A DNA stretch of 64,000 bases, from positions 1,736,001 to 1,800,000 of the forward strand of contig NZ_OZ244657.1 in the NCBI RefSeq assembly GCF_965218685.1, written 5' to 3'. This DNA comes from Thalassobius sp965218685 (GTDB lineage Bacteria; Pseudomonadota; Alphaproteobacteria; Rhodobacterales; Rhodobacteraceae). A program made the translations under genes and the position numbers. Under the pieces are notes generated by a model that saw only the letters and a list, made by a program, of their open reading frames with translations, ran no database searches and was not told where the DNA came from. Below are positions 1 to 7,433 of this stretch, piece by piece. Position 1 is the first letter of the stretch; every line of letters begins with the position of its first letter.

Positions 1-647
1 AGGCCGATCTGGACGCTGAAAACGTACAGGCTGTGATCGATGGCTGTCCCAACCTTGGCCGCCACATCGCCAACGTTAAGTCCTTTGGCGTGCCGGTTGT
101 CGTCGCGATCAACCACTTCGTTTCGGACTCTGACGCCGAGGTGCAGGCCGCGATGGACTATGTCGCCGCACAAGGGTCCGAGGCGATCCTGTGTCAGCAC
201 TGGGAAAAGGGCAGCGAAGGGATCGAGGCGCTGGCCACGCGGATCGTCGAACTGACCGAGGGTGATTGGTCCGGCTTCGCCCCGCTTTATCCCGACGAGA
301 TGCCCCTGTTCCAGAAAATCGAAGCCATCGCCAAGCGCATCTATCACGCCGACGAGGTTCTGGCCGACAAAAAGATCCGCGACCAGCTGCGCACGTGGGA
401 GGACGCCGGCTTTGGCGACCTGCCGATCTGCATGGCGAAAACACAGTATAGTTTCTCGACCGATCCCAATCTGCGGGGCGCGCCCACCGGGCACTCGGTT
501 CCCGTGCGCGAGGTCCGGCTAAGCGCGGGCGCGGGGTTTGTTGTGGTGATTTGCGGGGAAATCATGACCATGCCCGGCCTCCCACGCCGCCCAAGCGCCG
601 AACAGATCATGCTTAATGACCTCGGCCAGATCGAGGGATTATTCTAG
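1..647 (+). CDS. fhs: Formate--tetrahydrofolate ligase, C-terminal part
   Basis: The frame is open from the left edge (first whole codon at base 3), so only about the last 214 residues of a protein of roughly 550 are present. Fhs joins formate to tetrahydrofolate using ATP and gives 10-formyl-THF in the cytoplasm. The visible part has the family's C-terminal block: the stretch around PVVVAINHF, then a GAGFVVVICGEIMTMPGLP core and an ending in GLF, as in complete Fhs proteins. folD follows 137 bp downstream on the same strand, so the two one-carbon enzymes probably work on the same folate pool. The start and promoter lie outside the window. Confidence 0.95.
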   Translation, partial: ADLDAENVQAVIDGCPNLGRHIANVKSFGVPVVVAINHFVSDSDAEVQAAMDYVAAQGSEAILCQHWEKGSEGIEALATRIVELTEGDWSGFAPLYPDEMPLFQKIEAIAKRIYHADEVLADKKIRDQLRTWEDAGFGDLPICMAKTQYSFSTDPNLRGAPTGHSVPVREVRLSAGAGFVVVICGEIMTMPGLPRRPSAEQIMLNDLGQIEGLF

Positions 648-746
648 CGGCTCGTTCAAGGGGGCGCATTTGACGCGGAATATGGCTCGAATTTTGCGCC
701 ATGGGTGTGCGGATGCTCTGGTCTCGGGCAGATCAAATCGCTAAAC

Positions 747-765
747 GCAGGTGACAGCAGGTGAC
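747..765 (+). repeat. Tandem 9-bp direct repeat in folD leader
   Basis: GCAGGTGAC occurs at 747-755 and again at 757-765, ten bases apart, directly upstream of the folD ribosome binding site at 771-778. The fhs-folD gap also holds a wide 6-bp inverted repeat (663-668 with 695-700). It could be a regulator site or chance; nothing known was recognised. Confidence 0.4.
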
Positions 766-784
766 CAGACGAAAGGGGCAACCC

Positions 785-1687
785 ATGAGCGCAACGATCA
801 TTGATGGCAAGGCCTTTGCGGCCAATGTCCGTAGCCGCGTGGCCGACCAGGTGGCCCGCCTTAAAGAAGAACAAAGCATCACCCCCGGTCTGGCCGTCGT
901 GCTGGTCGGCGAGGACCCGGCCAGCCAAGTCTATGTGCGCAACAAGGGCAAGCAGACCCTCGAGGTCGGCATGAACTCGTACGAACACAAGCTGCCCGCG
1001 GATGTCCCGGCGGTCGAGTTGTATGCGCTGATCGACAAGCTGAATGCTGATCCGGCCGTGCATGGCATCCTGTGCCAGTTCCCCGTCCCCGAGCACCTGA
1101 GCGAGGCCGAGATCGTCGCTCGTATCGACCCGGCCAAGGATGTTGACGGTTTGCACGTGCAAAACATCGGTTTGTTGGCTGGCGGCCAAAAAGCGATGGC
1201 GCCGTGTACGCCTCTGGGCTGTTTGATGATGCTGCGTGATCACCTGGGAGATCTGACCGGCAAGGATGCGGTGGTCATTGGCCGCTCGAACCTGGTGGGC
1301 AAACCGATGGCGCAGCTGCTTTTGCGTGACAGTGCGACCGTCACCATTGCCCACTCGCGGACCAAGGACATCGCCGAGGTCGTGCGCCGCGCCGACATCG
1401 TTGTGGCGGCCGTGGGCCGGCCGCAAATGGTGCCGGGTGACTGGATCAAACCGGGCGCGACCGTGATCGACGTGGGCATCAACCGCATCGACGCCCCGGA
1501 AAAGGGCGAGGGCAAAACCCGGCTTGTTGGCGATGTGGATTTCGACAGCTGCGCGGCCGTGGCGGGCGCGATCACACCGGTTCCCGGAGGCGTCGGCCCC
1601 ATGACCATCGCCTGTCTGCTGGCCAACACGCTGACCGCCTGCTGCCGCGCCAATGGCCTTACAGAACCCGAGGGCCTGACCGCCTGA
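785..1687 (+). CDS. folD: Bifunctional methylene-THF dehydrogenase / methenyl-THF cyclohydrolase
   Basis: FolD is a 300-residue cytoplasmic enzyme that interconverts 5,10-methylene-, methenyl- and 10-formyl-THF with NADP. Visible motifs are the substrate-site SYEHKLP with its conserved Tyr and Lys, the NADP-binding GRSNLVGKPMAQLLL, and the C-terminal PVPGGVGPMTIACLLANT signature. Length is normal for the family. The start at 785 is preferred over an in-frame ATG at 761 because GAAAGGGG (771-778) sits just before it and MSATIIDGK is the usual N-terminus. It follows fhs on the same strand and ends 4 bp from the convergent thioesterase gene. Confidence 0.97.
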   Translation: MSATIIDGKAFAANVRSRVADQVARLKEEQSITPGLAVVLVGEDPASQVYVRNKGKQTLEVGMNSYEHKLPADVPAVELYALIDKLNADPAVHGILCQFPVPEHLSEAEIVARIDPAKDVDGLHVQNIGLLAGGQKAMAPCTPLGCLMMLRDHLGDLTGKDAVVIGRSNLVGKPMAQLLLRDSATVTIAHSRTKDIAEVVRRADIVVAAVGRPQMVPGDWIKPGATVIDVGINRIDAPEKGEGKTRLVGDVDFDSCAAVAGAITPVPGGVGPMTIACLLANTLTACCRANGLTEPEGLTA

Positions 1688-1691
1688 GCGT

Positions 1692-2141
1692 CTACGCTGG
1701 CACGGGGACCATCGTGCCCTGCAGCACCGCGATCATCTTTTCCTGCGGGCCGTTGTCGGTCTGAGTTAGCGCAAATACCTCTGAGGTGACGACAACCAGT
1801 CGTCGCCCCGGTTTCAGCACCTTGCCGCGCGCGATCAGCAGGTCGCCTCGGGCCGGGGCCAAAAGGTTGATCTTGATCTCGGCCGTGACGACCTCGTGAT
1901 CGGGATCAAGCGTAGTCAAAGCTGCATAGCCCGCCGCGCTGTCCCCCAGAGCAAAGGTCAGGGCAGCATGCCCATGCCCCTGCTGCTGCAAAGAACCTGG
2001 CAGAATCGGCGCCAGGATATCAACTCGCCCTGGCGCAACCGCTGCCAGCGTGGCGCCCAGCGTTGACATCATGCTCTGTTTTTCGAAACTGGCCAGGATG
2101 CGCGCATGGATGTCAATCTGCTGCTGGTTGTCCTGATCCAT
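1692..2141 (-). CDS. PaaI-type hotdog-fold thioesterase
   Basis: A 149-residue single-domain hotdog protein. The core motif QQQGHGHAALTFALGDSAAG fits the HGG-type PaaI/4HBT family, in which the Asp or Glu in the central helix is catalytic. Such enzymes hydrolyse acyl-CoA thioesters in the cytoplasm, often as housekeeping of dead-end CoA esters; the substrate cannot be read here. It is convergent with folD and divergent from the LytTR gene. An 11-bp palindrome lies 32 bp upstream of its ATG. Confidence 0.85.
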   Translation of the reverse strand: MDQDNQQQIDIHARILASFEKQSMMSTLGATLAAVAPGRVDILAPILPGSLQQQGHGHAALTFALGDSAAGYAALTTLDPDHEVVTAEIKINLLAPARGDLLIARGKVLKPGRRLVVVTSEVFALTQTDNGPQEKMIAVLQGTMVPVPA

Positions 2142-2172
2142 GGGGCGGCTCTCCGTATGCGCGAGTAATCTG

Positions 2173-2183
2173 TATCTAAGATA
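2173..2183. promoter_or_regulatory. 11-bp palindrome between thioesterase and LytTR gene
   Basis: TATCTAAGATA is a perfect odd-length palindrome in the 115-bp divergent intergenic region. It is 32 bp upstream of the thioesterase ATG and 74 bp upstream of the LytTR start. The position suits an operator serving one or both genes, but no family can be assigned. Confidence 0.35.
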
Positions 2184-2256
2184 AGTTTTACAGCCCCTGC
2201 GGTCTGGCGCAAGCTTCGTGTTCGCGTATATAAGGACATGTTATTAATCGGTTTTT

Positions 2257-3090
2257 GTGATGATATCGGGCGCTTCTGTGACAATTTGCTCTGTGTTTAG
2301 GCGGTCTGCTGGACGGCTGCTGACAGGTCGAACCCTGCTGGTGTGGGCGGTGTTTTCCTGCGCTGCCACGGTCATGGCACCGTTCAATTCATACGAGAGT
2401 TTCTCGTTGCCACTGCTGGCGGTGTACTGGCCAGGCGTCGTGGGACTGGCGTTACTTTTTTCGGCTATTCTGTCCGAGGTGGTAGCGTTGTTTGTTCCCC
2501 AGCGGATGGGCTGGCGGTTCGAACTGGTGCGGGTGCTGGCGATGAGCCTGGTTTTCACACCCGTCCTGTTTGGCTGGACGCAGCTTTTGGCGCCAATGCC
2601 GCAGATGTTGCCCTCGGTCTGGCAGATTGGGGTGTTCGTGGCGCTGACCAGCGTCACCATTCACGCGCTGCGCCGGATTGTCGGGGCCGAGGCCGGGGCC
2701 TTCGCCGCCGATGAAACCGGGACCGTGGCTGCGGACGTTGAGCCCGCCCCGCAAATGCCCCCTGAGGCACCAATACCGCGTCTTATGCACCGTCTGCCCA
2801 AAGGGGCGGCGGGGCCGATCCTTCGGCTTTCAGCGCATGACCACTTTGTCGAAGTGCATTTGCCGGATGAAAGCCACACCCTGCGAATGCGTTTTGTCGA
2901 TGCAATAGCTGAGATGGACGGAGTGTCGGGCGATTGCGCACATCGTTCCCATTGGGTGACATTTGCGGCCGTCACTGGGATTAAACGGGACAAGGGTCGG
3001 ATTTTTTTGACGATCTCGAACGGAGACGAGGTGCCGGTTAGCCGCACCTATCGGCCCCGGATCGAGGCCGCGGGTCTGCTGGACCCTTAA
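2257..3090 (+). CDS. Membrane-anchored LytTR-domain transcription regulator
   Basis: A protein of about 277 residues. The first 140 residues hold four likely membrane helices (about 24-46, 50-74, 88-108 and 117-138). A Glu/Pro/Ala-rich linker follows, and residues about 180-275 match a LytTR DNA-binding domain (ILRLSAHDHFVEVHLPDES, then HRSHWVTFAAVTGI and VPVSRTYRP). LytTR domains bind DNA as beta-strand repeats. Here the receiver domain is replaced by a membrane part, so it may sense a membrane signal directly. Start is GTG 2257 or ATG 2260. Its TAA overlaps the convergent pdeM stop inside TTAA. The regulated genes are unknown. Confidence 0.85.
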   Translation: MMISGASVTICSVFRRSAGRLLTGRTLLVWAVFSCAATVMAPFNSYESFSLPLLAVYWPGVVGLALLFSAILSEVVALFVPQRMGWRFELVRVLAMSLVFTPVLFGWTQLLAPMPQMLPSVWQIGVFVALTSVTIHALRRIVGAEAGAFAADETGTVAADVEPAPQMPPEAPIPRLMHRLPKGAAGPILRLSAHDHFVEVHLPDESHTLRMRFVDAIAEMDGVSGDCAHRSHWVTFAAVTGIKRDKGRIFLTISNGDEVPVSRTYRPRIEAAGLLDP

Positions 3091-3749
3091 CGCGGCATCG
3101 GGATCGCCCGTGGGACCGGTCCGGTCAGAATGGCCAAGGCCTCGGGGCGCATCAGCGTGGTTAGCGCTTGGTCGGTGCTGCGCAGCCCGCCCGTATAGGT
3201 CCCGTAGGACGGCAAAATTACCCGGTCGCTGTCGACCAGAAAACAGGGCCGCGACAGCGAATGCCCGCGGGCGCGGATGCGGGCTTTGGGGTGGTAATGC
3301 CCCGACAGCTCGCCGCTGGAGCCCGGTTGCGCGATGTGGCGAAACACCAGCGGAGGCAGCGGCAATGCGGCCAGATGAGAGCCCCCCAGCATGACAGGGC
3401 CGGGATCATGGTTGCCCTCGATCCAGATCCATTTGCGGCCTGCTTGCATACGGGCAATCCACAGGCTCTCGGCTTCGGTCAGCTCGCCCATGGCGGTGGT
3501 GTCATCGAAGGTATCACCCAGACAGACTACGGTGCTGGCGCCGGTGGCCTGCAGGTCCTGTTCCAGCCGTTGCAGCGTGTCGTGGGTTTCATAGGGGGGC
3601 AGTTGCGCGCCGCCCAGCCGCGCCGGACGCTCGGCCTTGCCGATGTGCAGGTCCGAGACGCATAAAAGCTTGCGATCTGGCCAAAAAAGCGCGCCAGAGC
3701 CAAGCGCCTGCAGGGGCACGCCCGCCAAGGTGAAAGGAACAACGTTCAT
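3087..3749 (-). CDS. pdeM: Ligase-associated DNA-damage-response metallophosphoesterase PdeM
   Basis: A 220-residue calcineurin-like phosphoesterase with all metal-binding blocks in order: SDLHIGK, GDTFDD, GNHD and GHYHPK. The C-terminal half matches the PdeM group that accompanies a DEXH helicase, an exonuclease and an ATP-dependent DNA ligase in many proteobacteria. It is expected to act as a cytoplasmic endonuclease or phosphoesterase in DNA repair. The helicase partner lies 38 bp upstream on the same strand, so they are probably cotranscribed. The ligase and exonuclease members are not in this window. Confidence 0.9.
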   Translation of the reverse strand: MNVVPFTLAGVPLQALGSGALFWPDRKLLCVSDLHIGKAERPARLGGAQLPPYETHDTLQRLEQDLQATGASTVVCLGDTFDDTTAMGELTEAESLWIARMQAGRKWIWIEGNHDPGPVMLGGSHLAALPLPPLVFRHIAQPGSSGELSGHYHPKARIRARGHSLSRPCFLVDSDRVILPSYGTYTGGLRSTDQALTTLMRPEALAILTGPVPRAIPMPR

Positions 3750-3787
3750 GCTATGTTCATGCCTGTGGAATAAAGTGGGATCAAGCC

Positions 3788-6202
3788 TTAACTCGGGGCA
3801 TCTGCTAATCCGGCGGCCTGCATCAGACGCTCGGTCTCTTCGGCGACCAGACGTTCGCGGCCCTCGCCTTCGACGGGGACTTTGCCCACCTCCAGCAGCA
3901 TGGGTGCGGCCAGAGGGCTGACCCGATCCAGACGGTTGTGAGTGATACGCCCGCCGATGCGCGTCAGCATGTCCTCGATCCGGCCGAAATCAACCAGCCC
4001 GCGCATGGCCTCTTGTCGGGTAATGCGCAGCAGCAGGTGGTCGGGATCGTATTTGACCAGCGTGTCATACAGGATGTCCGAGCTGAAGGTCGCCTGCCGC
4101 CCCGATTTGCGCTGCCCCTGATGACTGCGCTGGATCAGCCCGGCGATGGTGGCGCTGCCGCGGAAGGTTCGCTTCATCACGGCATTGCCCTGCAACCAAG
4201 TTTCCAACCCATCGGTCAAAGCGTGCGGGTCAAACAGCGGGGTGGGGTCGACTACATCGTCCAGCCCCCAGATCAGCGTGGCATAGTCGGTCGATACAAA
4301 CCCGAGAGGCGCAAGTTTCAGCGCCTCCATCCGGCGGGTCAACAGCAGGCCCAGGGTTTGCTGGGCGTTACGGCCCGCAAATCCATAGGCGCACAGATGC
4401 TGACGGCCATCATGCGGGAAAGTCTCGACCAGCAGACTGTCAGCCGTTGGCAAACTGGACACCTGAGCCTGCAGTCGCAGCCAATCGGCGGTGTGGTCGG
4501 GCAGGGCGCTGTAATCGCTGCTCTGGAACAGGCCCAGGATACGTTGGCTAAGTTGCGTCGAGGTGGCGAATTTCGTGCCCGAGAAGGTGGCGATCTTAGG
4601 TTTGCGCCCCTTGTCCTTTGTCACCTCGACCGTCATTTCGCGCAGCCGGTTGTATTTCACGATCTTGCCGCCGATCAGGAAAGTGTCGCCAGGGGTCAGG
4701 CTGGCGGCAAAGGCCTCCTCGACCTCACCCAGGGGTGCGCCGCCGCGGCCGCGCATCCGGACTTTCAACAGATCGCTGTCCTGAATGGTGCCGATATTCT
4801 GGCGGATCAGCGCGGCGCTGCGGGGGTCACGCAACTGCCACAGTCCGTCAGGGCGTTGCTGCAGTCTTTGCCAGCGGTCATAGGCCTTTAGCGCGTAGCC
4901 GCCCGTTGCGCAGAAATCGAGGCAATCGTCGAACTGCGCGCGGCTGAGATCGGCAAACGGTCCGGCGCTGCGTAGCTCGTGGAACAGATCGGTAGCATGA
5001 AACGGGCCGGCACAGGCGGCGATCAGGATGTGCTGGCACAGCACGTCCAAGGGGCCGGGGCCGCGCGGATCACCATCCAGATCATGGGCGCGCACGGCGT
5101 CCAAAGCGGCGACGCATTCGACAACCTCGAACCGGTTGGCGGGAACCAGTAGGGCCTTGGAGGGCGCGTTGTAGCGGTGGTTTGCCCGCCCGATCCGCTG
5201 CACCAGACGTTTGACGTTTTTAGGGGCGCCCACCTGGATCACCAGGTCCACATCGCCCCAGTCGATGCCCAGATCAAGCGAGCCCGTGCAGACGATCGCG
5301 CGCAGGTGACCTGCGACCATGGCAGCCTCGACTTTCTCGCGCTGCGCGCGGTCCAGGCTTCCGTGGTGAATACCGATGGGCAAGGAGTCTTCGTTGGCAA
5401 GCCACAGATTATGAAAGAAAATCTCGGCCTGGGCGCGGGTATTGTGGAAGATCAGGGTGGTCTTGTGCTTCTTGACCTGCTCAAGCACGGCAGGGATCGC
5501 ATAGGCCGCGCCACCCCCCGCCCAAGGAGGCAGCTCTTCCGTCCGCAGCATCCGGATATCGGGGTCCGGACCCGGATCAGCTTGCAGGATATGGCAGGGA
5601 TCGGGGTGGCGGGCCAGCAGTCGCGCGATCGCTTGCGGGTCGTCGACGGTGGCCGATAGGCCAACGCGGCGCAGGTCCGGGTTCATCTGCTGGAGCCGCG
5701 CCAGTGCCAGCATCAGCTGATCTCCGCGCTTGCTTTCGGCCAAGGCGTGAATCTCGTCCACCACCACGCGGCTTAGCCCTGCGAAAATCCGCGGCGCATC
5801 CTCGTAACTGGTCAGCAAGGCCAGCGATTCAGGCGTTGTCAGCAGGATGTGCGGCGGGTCGGCGCGTTGCCGGCGCTTTTGGGTATAAGTGGTGTCGCCG
5901 GTGCGGTCCTCGATCCGGATGGGCAGGTTCATTTCTGTGACGGGCGCGGTCAGGTTGCGCTTGATGTCTGCAGCCAGCGCCTTGAGAGGCGAGACATAGA
6001 GCGTGTGCATCCCCTGATGTGCCCCGTCGGCCAGCTCGACCAAAGAGGGCAGGAACCCCGCCAGCGTCTTACCGCCCCCCGTGGGTGCGATCAGCAGCGT
6101 CGCAGGATCGGCGCGCCGGGCCAGCATATCGGCCTGGTGCGGGTGCAGGTCCCAGCCTTTGGTCGCGAACCATTGTTGAAATCGGGGGGGCAAATCGCTC
6201 AT
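3788..6202 (-). CDS. Ligase-associated DNA-damage-response DEXH-box helicase (Lhr-like)
   Basis: An 804-residue superfamily 2 helicase. Motif I is APTGGGKT (near residue 40), motif II is VVVDEIHALA (DEIH, near 150), motif III is GLSAT, and motif VI is QRIGRANHR. A long Lhr-type C-terminal region follows, with the winged-helix and DUF4145-like core seen in this subgroup. It should unwind DNA or RNA-DNA during repair with PdeM. The start at 6202 gives the usual MSDLPPRF N-terminus and the normal family length. It is divergent from the secreted cyclase gene across 162 bp. Confidence 0.92.
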   Translation of the reverse strand: MSDLPPRFQQWFATKGWDLHPHQADMLARRADPATLLIAPTGGGKTLAGFLPSLVELADGAHQGMHTLYVSPLKALAADIKRNLTAPVTEMNLPIRIEDRTGDTTYTQKRRQRADPPHILLTTPESLALLTSYEDAPRIFAGLSRVVVDEIHALAESKRGDQLMLALARLQQMNPDLRRVGLSATVDDPQAIARLLARHPDPCHILQADPGPDPDIRMLRTEELPPWAGGGAAYAIPAVLEQVKKHKTTLIFHNTRAQAEIFFHNLWLANEDSLPIGIHHGSLDRAQREKVEAAMVAGHLRAIVCTGSLDLGIDWGDVDLVIQVGAPKNVKRLVQRIGRANHRYNAPSKALLVPANRFEVVECVAALDAVRAHDLDGDPRGPGPLDVLCQHILIAACAGPFHATDLFHELRSAGPFADLSRAQFDDCLDFCATGGYALKAYDRWQRLQQRPDGLWQLRDPRSAALIRQNIGTIQDSDLLKVRMRGRGGAPLGEVEEAFAASLTPGDTFLIGGKIVKYNRLREMTVEVTKDKGRKPKIATFSGTKFATSTQLSQRILGLFQSSDYSALPDHTADWLRLQAQVSSLPTADSLLVETFPHDGRQHLCAYGFAGRNAQQTLGLLLTRRMEALKLAPLGFVSTDYATLIWGLDDVVDPTPLFDPHALTDGLETWLQGNAVMKRTFRGSATIAGLIQRSHQGQRKSGRQATFSSDILYDTLVKYDPDHLLLRITRQEAMRGLVDFGRIEDMLTRIGGRITHNRLDRVSPLAAPMLLEVGKVPVEGEGRERLVAEETERLMQAAGLADAPS

Positions 6203-6267
6203 GCATCAGAGCTAGAACATCCTGCCCAAGCAATCCAGTGCCCAGCCGCAAAGGGCCATAGAACTTG

Positions 6268-6364
6268 CCAATGAAGGGTCATGTGGACGTTTCATTGGAG
6301 GCCAGCCCTCCCTTGGACCAATATGTTTGCACCGGGCGATTACCCGCCCAAGGGAGGTTACATT
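6268..6364 (+). promoter_or_regulatory. Structured leader that can sequester the cyclase ribosome binding site
   Basis: Three pairings can be read. Stem 1 is CCAATGAA (6268-6275) with TTCATTGG (6291-6298). Stem 2 is CCTCCCTTGG (6307-6316) with CCAAGGGAGG (6348-6357), a perfect 10-bp stem whose 3' arm contains the Shine-Dalgarno AGGGAGG (6351-6357) of the gene starting at 6365. An inner stem CGGG/CCCG (6333-6336 with 6343-6346) lies in its loop. A competing stem, GGAGG (6297-6301) with CCTCC (6307-6311), would break both stems 1 and 2 and free the ribosome binding site. This is the layout of a translational switch; ligand, temperature or protein control is not known. Confidence 0.6.
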
Positions 6365-7303
6365 ATGAAAAAAACAATCGCCGCGGCCCTGCTGGCCGCG
6401 ATCGCTCCTGCTATGTCTGTTGCAGGCGAAGGTCATTCGCATTGGGGTCCTGACGACCAGGTTGGTGCGGCTAACATGATCACCGCGGAATCCGTTCTGG
6501 CCGCAAGCAGCCTGATCACGACCGGCAAGACATATGCCCTGGGTATGATCATCGACGACAAGATACCGGCCTTTCCGCCGCGCAAACTGGGCCTGACCAT
6601 TGTTCAGCCCAACCAGATCGACAGCAAGGGCCACGGCCCGACCATGTCCAGCTATAACGACGACGTGTTCAGCGGCTGGCTGGGTATCGGCAGCCAGATC
6701 GACGGGTTGGGTCACGTGGGCCGTGCACATGAGTATTACAACGGCAATAAGGGCGCGGATTTCGCGCAACCTGGTGGTCTGACCAAGCTGGGCGTTGAAA
6801 ACATTCCCCCGATCGTCGCACGCGGCGTGGTCTTGGATATCGCCGGTCTGAAGGGCAAGGCCGTGATGGACGCTGGCGAGGTTATCACCTCTGACGATAT
6901 CAAGGCAGCTGCGGCGGCTCAGAAAGTCGAGCTGCGCAAAGGTGACGTGGTGCTGCTGCACACCGGCTGGCTGTCGTTGCTGACCGGAGACAGCGCTGAT
7001 CCCGCGAAATACGGTGGCGGCGAGCCGGGTATTGATCCCGCGGCTGCTAAATATCTGGCCGAGCTGGGCGCAGTGGCCGTTGGTGCCGATACCTGGGGCG
7101 TCGAGGCCGTGCCCTTTGCCCCCGGCGCTGGCGTCTTCGAAGCTCATCAGGTCCTGCTGAAGGACCACGGCGTTTACATCCTTGAAAACATGGTGACCGA
7201 AGAGCTGGTCGCAGATGGTGTAAGCGAATTCCTGTTCACCTTGGGTGTTACCCGGTTGCGCGGTGCTGTGCAGATGATGATCAATCCTGTGGCCATCCGC
7301 TAA
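6365..7303 (+). CDS. Secreted cyclase-family hydrolase (kynurenine formamidase-like)
   Basis: A 312-residue protein with a clear signal peptide (MKKTIAAALLAAIAPAMSVAG), so it is exported to the periplasm. The rest matches the cyclase/kynurenine formamidase fold (PF04199). The usual metal motif HxGTHxDxxxH reads IGSQIDGLGHVG, keeping the Asp and last His but not the first His pair. Later blocks (RGVVLDIAGLKG, LRKGDVVLLHTGW, ADTWGVEAVP) fit the family. Substrate is unknown; the altered metal motif makes kynurenine formamidase activity uncertain. Start 6365 is set by the AGGGAGG ribosome binding site and the signal peptide; upstream in-frame ATGs lie in the structured leader. Confidence 0.85.
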   Translation: MKKTIAAALLAAIAPAMSVAGEGHSHWGPDDQVGAANMITAESVLAASSLITTGKTYALGMIIDDKIPAFPPRKLGLTIVQPNQIDSKGHGPTMSSYNDDVFSGWLGIGSQIDGLGHVGRAHEYYNGNKGADFAQPGGLTKLGVENIPPIVARGVVLDIAGLKGKAVMDAGEVITSDDIKAAAAAQKVELRKGDVVLLHTGWLSLLTGDSADPAKYGGGEPGIDPAAAKYLAELGAVAVGADTWGVEAVPFAPGAGVFEAHQVLLKDHGVYILENMVTEELVADGVSEFLFTLGVTRLRGAVQMMINPVAIR

Positions 7304-7316
7304 GCACATCGCAAAA

Positions 7317-7342
7317 GAAAGGGGGCTGCGCGGCCCCCTTTC
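7317..7342 (+). terminator. Intrinsic terminator after cyclase gene
   Basis: GAAAGGGGGC (7317-7326), a 6-base loop and GCCCCCTTTC (7333-7342) make a perfect 10-bp stem 13 bp after the cyclase stop. The run of T after the stem is short, so termination on the plus strand may be moderate. Confidence 0.7.
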
Positions 7343-7365
7343 CATTTCCAGACTGATCGCAATAA

Positions 7366-7389
7366 AAAAGGGCCAGATCTAGCCCTTTT
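7366..7389. terminator. Second hairpin, likely bidirectional terminator
   Basis: AAAAGGGC (7366-7373) pairs with GCCCTTTT (7382-7389) around an 8-base loop, with A-rich bases on the left, giving a U tract for minus-strand transcripts. It sits 44 bp below the thiolase stop and probably ends the acyl-CoA operon. Confidence 0.7.
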
Positions 7390-7433
7390 CTTAGTGTGGA
7401 GGGCACGGCCAGTCCGAAAACCTGTTTGGCTGG

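Noticed and set aside
648..784. Known folate riboswitch in the fhs-folD gap
   Set aside because: Only a 6-bp wide inverted repeat and a direct repeat were seen; no known THF riboswitch fold could be matched by eye.
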